From Chrysomallon squamiferum (Eukaryota > Mollusca > Gastropoda > Neomphalida > Peltospiridae), in NCBI GenBank assembly GCA_012295275.1, contig CM022670.1, positions 40,977,628-41,040,127 on the forward strand: a stretch of 62,500 nt of DNA, in the 5' to 3' direction. The notes below the pieces were generated by a model. The model made no database searches. It had not been told where the DNA came from and worked only from the letters and a program-made list of their open reading frames with translations. This document shows, piece by piece, positions 13,439 through 26,451 of the stretch (the first letter of the stretch is position 1; each line of letters opens with the position of its first letter). The translations under genes and the position numbers were made by a program.

Positions 13439-16400
13439 CTGTAATAAAATTTGTTAATTTTAGAAATATTTTCCAGATATTTGTTTTTAATTATTTTGAT
13501 ACACAGCCAATGAACTATATTCACTGCAACAGAAATAATATCACATTAAAACTAAATATTAGTAAAGAAGAAGTGTTATTTATCTCTGACTCTAAGTCAT
13601 TCATAAGTAGTAATTTCAAAATAGCGTTTGAAGTTGTTTTAACTGAAAAGAAGAAATAAAACAAATTGGAAAAAAAAAAAAATAATAAAATAAAAAATTC
13701 TTCTGAGAATTCATAACCCAAAATTAAAGAGAAAAAAAAATCTTAAAATATAATAATAATTTAAATGATTAAAAAAAAAAAAAAAAAAAAACAGTTACTA
13801 AATAATAAAAAAAAATAATTATAATAAAATTTAATTAAATAAACAAATTATATATATTTTTTCATTAACATATTACAATATTAAAACAAGAAGTGTGTGT
13901 TTACCCATTACTGCCGTACCCCTTGGTTCCTAGCAGCGAGGTTTTCTCCCCTGGACTCGTGTCAGCTGTAGCCAGAGTCGTCTTGGGATCCCCCCACAGA
14001 GAGGACAGATCTTTCCATCCCTTAGTACTAGCCGCTGTCAACTGTCAAATAAAACATTCTCAACATTGTCAACTGTCAAATAAAACATTCTCAACATTGT
14101 CAACTGTCAAATAAAACATTCTCAACATCAAAATAAAACATTCTCAACATTGCCAACTATCAAAATAAAACATTCTCAACTATAAAACATCCTCAACATC
14201 AAAATAAAACATTCTCAACATTGTCAACTATTAAGATAAAACAGTCTCTGCAGACCACACTGTACTGAAAGCTGGGTTATCTGCCCGACACAGGATGAAA
14301 GAAAAAAGAGAAGGGCGACTCTTACACCTCCTTGTACACAGAAATACAACCAAATACAAACACACACACACACACAGTGCTTAGTCCTCTCAGTAAATAA
14401 ATGTGTTAGCATCTTTTGAAGAATTAACAAAACAATCCCTTGAAAGTACAGAAACATGTATTCAACCTCTTTGGTGATAAGAAGGGTACCAACATCCAAT
14501 AACAAAATGGTTAACGGTGTTATCCAATAAAATGTTTAATATGATATCCAATAACAAATTTTTTAACTGATATCCAATAACAAAATGTTTAACTGTGATA
14601 AGTGGTAGAAGACAATGCGTGCACTGATGAAATTGTAACACACAAGACTCTGTTATTAGCTGAGGTATCCACACATTCCTTTTTATACATCATTTCGTTA
14701 ATCGTCACGTTTTAGTGGCACACACTGACAACAAATACCAAGGATCAGCTGCACTTTCGTCACTGAAGATGTTTAAGAGATTTACGAGTTCGAATCATCA
14801 CAGGTAAAGTTTGGCTCTTTTCTTACCTTTGATGCAAATCCACTCATGGAGCTTCCTACGTCATTTATCAGTGTTCCGTCTTTCACCTGTAATTATATTT
14901 TAACTCGTTAATTCTACCTGTCATAGGTACCAAAATGTACATTTATCTAAACTGAAATTCTGGTTCAATTAATCTGAAAAAAATCCACATAATAATAATA
15001 ACTACAAAAAATAAAAAAACCATTCCATTAATATAACCATAACATTCAAATGAATAACTGTGTTTTGTATATTAACTGTTTACCTACAATAAAATTTATT
15101 TATTTATTTATCCTAATAAAATTGTTTTAAATGCTTTAATGGATTTTATTTTTATTTATTTATTTATTTTAATATTACATTATTTATTGTAAATAAATAA
15201 TATAAATTCTTATATACTTTAATCTTTATTTTAAAAAGTTCATTTATTTTTTCATTTAATAACATACTGTTTTATTTCCACTGATGAGTCAGACACACTA
15301 TATTTAAAAAAAGTAAATATAATTAAATTTTCACTTTACTCAAACATGTTAGTAAAAGAAGTTCCAGTAGAAAAAGAACAGAATTAAACACTCGAACATT
15401 GAAGAAAATAAAGAATAAAACCAAGTACTTAGCAAATTTTAAAAACTGTTTTGTTAACCAGTAAAGAAATGAAATAAAGAATGGGGAGGGGTAAAAGTGA
15501 GAATTGACAGACAAGTGTAAGTAGAAATTAAACAGCTGGGAATTTAGGATAGGCACAAAACTGAGTCACACATTGTTAAACTTGTGTGTGTAATACACTT
15601 CTGTGTTCATTAAATACCTGTTACAAATACACCTTCATGTACCTGACAATTACATATATCATTTATTTATTTAGTTTATTTTTATATTATTTTTTCTTTT
15701 TTCTTTCTTGTTTTATGAACAATTTTAATGATGCATATATATTTTTTCTCCTAATAAATAAATAATAATAAAAAACAACAATAATCTATTAAATAATGTA
15801 TTCAATACATTTATGTTTCCATGGCAGCATATGAAAGATTAAGGATTAAACCGACAGTGCAGGAAAACCTGCTTATACATCATGACACACCAACTTTTAT
15901 CTTTTCCTTCTCATAAACAGCAATATTTTTGCATGATATTTGATAAACAGGTTATGCATGGGGAATATTGAAAAGGAACTTTAGTAAATAAAGAAAAAAT
16001 AATTAATTTTAAAATTAAATATATAATTATAAATAAATAAAACAGATTGAAAATTAGATATTTCAGTCACGGTTGGGTGATTATCTGGACTATCAGATTC
16101 TCAGTATAAAATTATTTTCTATTCCTGATAATGAATCCAAACAGTAGCACTCTGATTACATAGAAACAAGAAAAAGTAATTTATCGTCGTATTAATTTCA
16201 AATTATTTCGGTAAAAACAAATTCCAATATCTTTCTGCATTTTTCAATAAAGCAGACCATCGTGACATTTCTGTGACAAATTAACCTGAGCTGTCAGATG
16301 CAAGTAATCTTTATCACATCAATTCACAGCTCACTGCAACACAGAAATGCAGAGTTCATTCAATTTCAAACTGAGGCCTGTCCTAAACTACAACACCATA

Positions 16401-18278
16401 AAACATGACTATTATTACATACTAGCTCAATGAACATTTTATTTCTATATATATATATATATACACATATATATATAAATAAAGAAACAAATGTTGATTT
16501 AAGTTATGAACTAAATTATAACACCATAAAACGTAATAAAATTATTACCTACGAGTTAAATGAATATTTTATTTCTTTTTTTCTTATATTTATTTATTTA
16601 TTTATTTATTTATATATATATATTTATAATATTTATTTATTAAAAAAAATTAGGGTTGGGCCTTGGGGTATACTGTTGTTGTTTAGCAAGCAATGTCAGG
16701 GTAATATCCATGTCTAATAATGGTTTATTTTTATGCAACAGGGATAAGTGTTTTGTCTTCTGTGTATAGAAATATCAAGCCTATTAGGCCACCACTTACA
16801 GAAAGCTGCAGTATACTTAGACATGCAGTTACGTAATCATCAATAATCACAATCATTAATCATAATGTTTATATATAGCTAGCTGTACTGTCACTGGTAT
16901 TAGATTTTTACTGTTGTATAGATTTTTCTCTGTTGTAATTATCATCTACTTTATTTTTTATTTTTTAAACTGTAATAAATTAAACATTTATAAAATTAAT
17001 GAAATTTTATATTGTAATTATAAGTAATTTTATTATTTTATAGTTCAAAATATTAAATGATGTATCTACATTTCATAATCTACTATTAAAGCTCATGCAA
17101 AATGCTTATTTTTTCATATTGTTTTCAATAATATAATAATAATATTGATAACAATAATGATAAAAATAATAATCAATTAATTAATAACTAATGATAATAA
17201 TATTCAATAATAAATAGTAATAACATCCTTTTACTTAATAATAACATTTCACATTTAAGTTTAAACACATATATGATATCTATTACAAATTATATCACAC
17301 TTATTCTTAGGTATTCTTTCAATAAATATCAGTTTTAATAATGATACTGAACATTTATATATAAATATATCCACACACAATCAATTTTAAAAACTGAAAA
17401 TAAAAATCTGAAATTAAGTACAAATAATAAAAAAAACAATAAAAAATATCTACTATTTTTTGTTGTGAATCATTTGGTTTGGGGGTTATAATAATTATAC
17501 AGAAAAAATTAGTGACATAAATATAGATAGACAGACAGACAGACAGATAGATACAAAGTCAGCAAAGCCAACATCTGTGTTATATATCAATAGAAATAAT
17601 ATAACAGCATACAGAAAATATACAAATAAATAAAACAAACAAATAAACATATAAATGCTAGTGAAAAGGAACAAAGTAAAAAAAGCCAAGCAATGAAATG
17701 TTTTTTTAAAAAAAAAAAAGGAAAGAACCAGGCATGCAGTTTAACCAAGCAATACAAACAAACTAGCTGTGAGTATGAGCAAAAGTGGTGAGTTATGACT
17801 CACTTTATCAGCCAGACTGGACACAGAGGCAGATACAGTGTCCACAAGAGTGCCATCTATTACCTGGACAACAACAGAACACCAGTAACAACAGCAATCA
17901 AACCAAAAGTACTGACTACAAAAATGTACACCACACAACCAAACACGAAAAACTGTTTATTTTCTTTCTGTAAAAGTTTTACTGTGTCAATCACTTTTTT
18001 CTTTCTTTTTTTTTTTCTTTTTTAATTTTTCTGGGTTTTTTTTTGTTTTTTTAAACTTTTTTTTTCTTCCAGTTTTGATGGTGTGATATACAAAACGTGC
18101 ACAAATCATAACAAAAATAAAAAGTAAAATAAAAACTACAGAAATCGATCTATGGATTCTCATGAAATTAAACTACTGTTGACTGTAATGAAGGCTTCTA
18201 GTAACAGTTAACTGTGTTATAATCAAAGCTAAACTTACTAAACACAAAAATATTTCTGCAAGCAGTGACTGTGATTAG

Positions 18279-18337
<59 letters not shown>

Positions 18338-20865
18338 ACCATACATACACAAATATTTTATGTGATATATACACAAACATGAATAAATATATCTGAACAC
18401 AAAAATAAACACAAGAACATAGACAAGTAATGCAAATATACATTTAAGTACACACACTTCTCATTCAAAACAAATTACACACTTAAAAACAACAAACAAA
18501 ACACAAGACATTACAAAACAGTGGGTGTTTCTGTACCCAAGATAACATTATCCATTCAGTCCAAGGACTTCTACGAGATATTTTTTTAACAAATTGCTCA
18601 GAGGACAAGATACTTGTTAATAAACTAGAGTTAGGCATGGAAAAGGATAGGATTGATCCTGCAACCCTTCACATGCCAGTCACTTTTCTGTCTGTTACCA
18701 GTTCACTAATCAACACATGGTTGACTGTCATTAATATTTTGTCCTAACACTCTGCTGCATGATGAATCATCTCCAGTCACAAACATAAACATGTCACAAC
18801 ATTACACTTATCTGTAACCTACACTACAGATATTTTCAAATCAAACAAAAAAAATAGTAAAATACTAACAGTTTGGATTTCATTAATCATAACAGATGCT
18901 CATGACGTTTTTACAAAGAACATTTTGACACTTTTATTATCAAATGAAATATATAAAAACATTTTGTTTTAAGCATTTAAAAATTATTTTAAAAATTATT
19001 TAAAGATTTTGGTTTAAATATTTAAAAATTATTTTAAAATTCTGTTCTAAATTTTTAAAAACTGTTTCTATGGTTACCTATTTATTTTATCTGCTACTAA
19101 CACTTAAAACTACTTAATGACTTTGTTATAAAGAGGGGTGAATTTATTTCTGGGAACATGTCTAATTAACTGTGCAGATATACATGTAATAAAATCAGTC
19201 AGAGAATAGTTAATTTTTATAAAATACATGTGCAACACGGACTAAGCAGAATGTAACTAAAGCAATTACAACCAAACAGTTAACATTCAGAGACATACAA
19301 CACAAAGAAACCAATACACAATAATAATAATAATAATAACAAAAATACAGTTTGTAGTAAAAACAGTATATGTTATATGCACAAAGGCAGTAAATTACTT
19401 TTAAACTGTTATTACCAGTGAAAGAGTAAATATTAAAAATACAAGACAAAACTTTTATTTTAAATAATGTGACTGCAGAAAGAGTAAAAAAAACACAGGA
19501 ATACACATACATTATACACACAAACATACACATGCATGCACTCACACAAGATGGTATGCAAGATGAAAAAAGGTTTAATAAATTGAGCCACTGTTCTAAG
19601 TAACTAACACTGACAGCAAAACTACGTAAATGAAAATATTTATCACTCCATCCCTTCTCACAAAAAAATAAAATAAAATGAAAGAAAACAGACAAACCTT
19701 GTCTCTTGTTGGCTTTATCACTGAATCATTCACACTCTGGCTGATTTCCTTCGTTTTCTTAGTCGCAGTGCTTGCTATTCTGGCTGCCTGCGTTTAAAAA
19801 AAAAAAAAAAAAGAAATCAGAAGAAGAAGAAAAAAGAAAAAATGAAGATTATTTTGTATTTTAATTGTCAGTATTCAAAGGCAGAAAAATAAAATCAATA
19901 CAGCTCTCCCAAGTTCTCATACATTCGGCAGATGAGAATTTGACAACATCTCTATATCTGAGGTCCATTGAGACTGGCCGATCTTCATTTTGTGAGCATC
20001 TCCACAAACACAGCCAAAGAAAACCACTCTGCTGCAGTGAATAAAACCTGGGTGTCTGACTGTCACACAATTCAATAGTTTATCTGGAGTTGATACTGTG
20101 ATGTATTGTGTGCAAGGTTGATGGATGGGGTAGGTATGGATGGGATGGTATGTTAAGTGTGAGTAGGTGAGTCCATTGTAATTGTAATTCTGTGTTTTTC
20201 AGGGCAGACATAATTCCCGTAATGTTTGTGTGAGAGGAGTTTATGTTTTTTTTTAAATTCTGTTGTTTTATTTTTCTCTTCAAAGAAACATATATAATTA
20301 TTTAATAAAATATTAAAAAACAAAAAACAAAAAAATTGTTAGAGTATTTTTCATAAATCCTTATTAAAGACATAGCTAATGATGAAGAAAGAAAAGTGAA
20401 AGTCATAGGCAAAGCAAGAATGAAACAAAAGAGAAACAGACAGACAGACAAGAAGACATTGGTTTGGATGGAAGTAATTATGAGTGTATAAATTTCCCCA
20501 AGCAAATCTTTTGTTTGTGAGAATGTATTAATGTGAAATTCAGCTGCCTCTGAATTGATTTCAAGACAGATAATTATATCAGAGCAAGGAAATGTAATTA
20601 CTGACAGAAATATCTGACTAGGATAGTAATATTGACAGACAGTTATCAGGCAGGAACTGTCACATGTATGACTGCAGGCTTTCGTTATTACTTCTAACAT
20701 GAGCACAATAAATTACAATCAACCCTCATAAATACACGCACAGACACACTCATACACACACACTCATACACACCAAGGTCAGCACATGTACATATACAAA
20801 CACCCTCTCATATATACACTTACATACACTTTCACATATATACATTCAGACACACCCACACATTC

Positions 20866-20901
<36 letters not shown>

Positions 20902-22575
20902 TCACATTCATACTCTCAAACACACACACACAAACACACAACACACACACAAATCACACACCCACACTCACATTCATACTCTGAAACACACACACACATT
21001 CATTCAAATATACACACTAACATACACACATTCCCATACACATTAACATAAATACACTAACATAGACCTTGACATACAAATGCTCACATACACATGCTAA
21101 AAGGAACACACTAACACACACATACACAGTAACCTAACTGCACTCACATGCAAATACTTAAACACACATAAACTGGTTTAAGTAATAATTAAGCAGTATT
21201 TGAGATACTCTGCACAAAATGTAAATATGAAATGAAAAATGAAATTGTTTTAACAGCTGTTAAGAATAAAATATCTGTCACAATGAGTGTCAAACTAAAA
21301 GTTAAAATACTGCTTTGTTACAACCACCAGCCTAATTTACACAATTCTTCTTCCAAGTTTCCCTGTTCTGTGAAATAACACCAATATTCAAAAATAAATA
21401 AATAAATAAATAAAACAAATAAATAAATAAATAAAAATGTTACCTAATTCCACAGATATTTTAAACCTTACATTTACAGACTTAACAATCAAACACACTG
21501 AACGTATTCAGTGTCTTATTCTAAAAACATCAACTATTAAACCAGACATTAAAAATTTTAACAATTTATATAAAAAAAAAAAAAAACAAAAAAAATCAAC
21601 CATTAAACCAGACAGTGAAAATATTTACAATGTTGTTTTTAAAACTATCAACTTACAGTTTGACGCAAACCGTTACTCCAAATGCTGATTATTTATCACA
21701 GCTAGATTTTTCTCAAACTGCCAGGTTTTGTCTACGACTCTGTGCCAGAGAAAGTCAAAGTGGCAGCTACCGACATGGTACACTGCTAGTCGCACAATTA
21801 ACAGCTACTTGTTCGCCTCAAGATTTCTAAATCCCACCCTCGACCAGAGAGATCCTGAGCAAACGAAATGAGCCTGTGTGAACTGCAGGATCCAATCAAG
21901 CCTTTTTCTTCTCATGTTGCTATCAGCAGCTAGAGAAAAACGTGGAGGAGGCAAGCTTTTCCCATTCACTGCAGTAAACTGCTCTCAGTCTGACATGCAG
22001 TGCTGTGCACGGGGATGTAAAGAAGGAAGAATGACAAAATCAATGGGCTGGCCAGAGCAAGGTCTGGAGGCTGTAATAATGCGAAGAAACACACTGGAGT
22101 AAACACTCCACTTGTGTTAGGTTACTGGACACCACCAATCTTCACCACCAACATAACCCAAATTTACACACACAGACACAGACACACAGAGACACACTGG
22201 AGTAAAACTCCACTTGTGTTAGATTACTGGACACATCACCACAACTCGAAAGAAATCTTCACCAACATAACTCATATTTACACACACACACACACACACA
22301 AACACACACAGAAACACACTCACACAATCACACACATATATACACAGACACATGCACAGACAAACACACAGTTAGATTGTGAGAATGTCCTCCACTAACA
22401 TAACCCATATTTAAGTACATACACCCACACTCTGACAGACACTCAGATTAATGGATTCATTTCTTGACAGCAACATTTTCTACTATCATTACACACACGA
22501 CCACCTAGCCACACACACACACACAAACACTTTCACACACACACACACACACACACACTCATTCACACACACACA

Positions 22576-22674
<99 letters not shown>

Positions 22675-25600
22675 TCTAAGGACACTACATGTCAACACAA
22701 CCTTTTCTATTACTTTCCACATGCTGAGGCTACTGGCTGCAGTTATACTGAGGTACATATTATTTTCCACGTTTTATTTAAACAACTGCATGCAACCTCT
22801 TATCTCAACCTGCACCGTTTTTTATAGAACAAAACAAATTTCCAGTGGACAATTTGAAATGAATCATACCGAGATATATAGACAAATACACAAGTTATGT
22901 ATACAAATACACTACAAGTTAGATCATTGACTTGATTTAAGCACACTCCTGAAACATGAACAGTTTACTGCAGTTTTGCTTATTTAAAGAAAACAAAAAA
23001 AAAGCATGCACCATACTGAAATAACAGCCAAGTTAAAATTTATAAAGTTACATAACATGGTACACATTACATCCACTCTGTGTTTCTGAATAGCACAACT
23101 CAAAGTAGTTTCCTATGATGCCACTTTAAACTTTACTGAAATGACCCTAAGGAAAGAATTTAAAAAAAAAAAAAAAGCAATACATTTTTTTTTTTAAATC
23201 TCACAATTGTAACCAGTATCACTAACTGTATATTTCTACCACTTAATCTGAATAGACAATCAGTTATATAGTAACTACATCTTTAACTGTTACCAAAGGC
23301 TTATACTTTTTTTTATTTCCATTTTAAATTTAGAAGCAAAATTTAACTACAGTATGAGCTGATTCAAGGCCTGTAGGTTTGTAGTCTACATCTGACTTCA
23401 GTTTGAACTTAGTACAGTCTTGTTTGCCAGCCAATTTGAAATTACTACAGTCTGAACTTAGTAAAGTCTTGTTTGCCAGCCAGTTTGAAATTACTACAGT
23501 CTGGACTTAGTACAGTCTTGTTTGCCAGCCAGTTTGAAATTACTACAGTCTGGACTTAGTACAGTCTTGTTTGCCAGCCAGTTTGAAATTACTACAGTCT
23601 GAACTTAGTACAGTCTTGTTTGCCAGCCAGTTTGAAATGACTACAGTCTGAACTTGATAAAAAAAAAGTTTGCCAGCCAGTTTGAAATGACTACAGTCTG
23701 AACTTGATAAAGTCTTGTTTGCCAGCCAGTTTGAAATGACTACAGTCTGAACTTGATAAAGTCTTGTTTGCCAGCCAGTTTGAAATGACTACAGTCTGAA
23801 CTTGGTAAAGTCTTGTTTGCCAGCCAGTTTGAAATGACTACAGTTTGAACTTGGTAAAGTCTTGTTTGCCAGCCAGTTTGAAATGACTACAGTCTGAACT
23901 TGGTAAAGTCTTGTTTGCCAGCCAGTTTGAAATGACTACAGTCTGAACTTGGTAAAGTCTTGTTTGCCAGCCAGTTTGAAATGACTACAGTCTGAACTTG
24001 GTAAAGTCTTGTTTGCCAGCCAGTTTGAAATGACTACAGTCTGAACTTAGTAAAGTCTTGTTTGCCAGCCAGTTTGAAATGACTACAGTCTGAACTTAGT
24101 AAAGTCTTGTTTGCCAGCCAATTTGGAATTACTACAGTCTGAACTTAGTAAAGTCTTGTTTGCCAGCCAGTTTGGAATTACTACAGTCTGAACTTAGTAA
24201 AGTCTTGTTTGCCAGCCAGTTTGGAATTACTACAGTCTGAATCTACTCACCCAGGGCCTGTATTTGATTACTCACCTGAATCTACAGACTGAGTTTCATT
24301 CCTGTCTGAACTCAAACAAGGTCTGCAGACTTAATCTGGTTCAGGTTGAACTTAACTGTGATCTTTCAACTGAATTTTGTTGAGTCTGAATTCATCCAAA
24401 ATCTTTCAACTGAATTTAGTTCAATCTGAATTTATCCACAACCTTTCAACCGAATCTGGTTCAATCTGAATTTATTCAAAACCTTTCAACTGAATTTAGT
24501 TCAATTTGAATTTATCCAAAACCTTTCAACTGAATTTAGTTCAATTTGAATTTATCCAAAACCTATACACTGAATCTGGTTCAATCTGAATTTATCCAAA
24601 ACCTGTAGATTGAATCTGGTTCAATCTGAATTTATCCACAGCCTTTCAACTGAATTTAGTTCAATTTGAATTTATCCAAAACCTATACACTGAATCTGGT
24701 TCAATCTGAATTTATCCAAAACCTGTAGATTGAATCTGGTTCAATCTGAATTTATCCAAAACCTGTATACTGAATATGAATTCATGTCCAGGACCTGTTT
24801 GTGTTTCCCAGTTTGAGTTTATCTCAGAGCTGCAGTCTGATGTGGAGAAAGGATTTAAAAATAAGCACCGCTCTCTGACTGTTGTGCTGGAGAGATAAGA
24901 AGCTGTAATGCTGTGTAATTACCCTCTCAGTTCTTGTCCTTGAACAGTTATTCAGTTCTCTCAGTCTGCATGTAACAGAATGCTTAACAACAAGTCAAGT
25001 GTCTGTACTGCATGTAACAGTGGTAGTAGTTGTTCCGTGACTATCTGAGATTGCTGTTACAATCCAACTGCTGAAGGTAACAGTTCCCTAAGTGGGATTT
25101 TTCTCTTCTTTTTTTTTAGGGAGGAGTATTTTGTTGGATTTATTTTTTTCCTTTTTTTTTTCACAGCAGATTGTTAATTTCTTACTTGACTGCCCACTCT
25201 GGGTAATAAGAACACTTTAATGTTTTAAAAAATGACATATTATTTTTTTTTTTTTTTTTTTAAATTTTTTTATAAAATTTTCCTTTTGTTTTTGGTTGTT
25301 GTTTTTATTTTTTTATTTTATTTTTTTTTTTTTTCTTGTTGTTGTTGTTGTTGTTGTTTACTACCAAGATTATTTGTTTTAACTTAGTTAATTTAACATA
25401 TATTCATCTTTTCTTATATTAAAATTTAACTTTCTTGGGAACCATTAATAACCTCCACAGCAGTATAACTTCAAATTCATCAAACATTTATGAGAAAACA
25501 TCATTTACAAAATTATATAATTCATTGTCTTTTTTTTTTTCCCTTATGTGAAAACAGTAAAGACTAACCAAATCAGATTTATTACAAACCATTACCTTCC

Positions 25601-26373
25601 TTTTAGATTTCTGTTTACTCAAGCCTTCATAAAATAAACACTTCTTTCTTTATTCTGTTTCCTTTTTCTAGTTTTTTTTTTTTTTTAAATTTAAGAAGAG
25701 TAAAGAATAAGCAAATCCAATTTATTACAAACTGCTGTTTACTTTGACCTTCGTAAGATAAACTTTTCAAGAGAACAAGGATGAAAGCTGATTCAAAAAT
25801 AGCAACAAGTAAAAAACACAAATGAGGGAAATGTGTGTCAGTAACATTATACACAAGATTAAGACTTTATCTTTTCATGAAGTGCATTATCTAATCTCAC
25901 TGATAAATACATATATATACCTACTTACCATTTATTTAATACACTTTCTAAGCTCAGGAGAATTTCTCGTTTTCTATTCCAAATATCCCATCATTACAAA
26001 ATGACTCTAGAGTCTAAGGAATATATGCACACAATGATAATGCAACAGATGTAATTTACATAACATTTTCTTAACTGGATTATTTCAGTACAGTTTTGTT
26101 TAAATATTAAATAAGATTTGTTATATTTGAAATTTTTTATTACTTTTTTTTTTTAGACTTATTATTTTTTATTTATTGATTTATTTTTTTATTTTTATTT
26201 TTATTTTTATTTTTATTTTTATTTTTATTATTTTTTGGTTTATGTTGTTGTGGTTATTATCATTATCATTATCATTATCGTTATCATTATTATTATTATT
26301 ATTATTATTATTTTATATTATATTATTAAATTTTTTAATTTATTTTTTGTTGTTGTTGCTGTGGTTGTTGTTG

Positions 26374-26451
<78 letters not shown>

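Noticed and set aside
12894-13457. Long plus-strand frames (up to 187 aa) over ArfGAP1 exon 12
   Set aside because: Antisense shadow of the GC-rich terminal exon. The minus frame has the conserved tryptophan-rich tail and a correct splice junction.
14781-14800. GAGTTCGAATC, a tRNA B-box-like string
   Set aside because: No A box at the right distance and no cloverleaf could be drawn.
20786-21046. Thr/His-rich frame
   Set aside because: (CA)n-rich low-complexity DNA in ArfGAP1 intron 7.
23401-24241. CRISPR-like regular repeats
   Set aside because: Direct tandem repeats without unique spacers in an animal genome; same for the 20-bp and 28-bp arrays.
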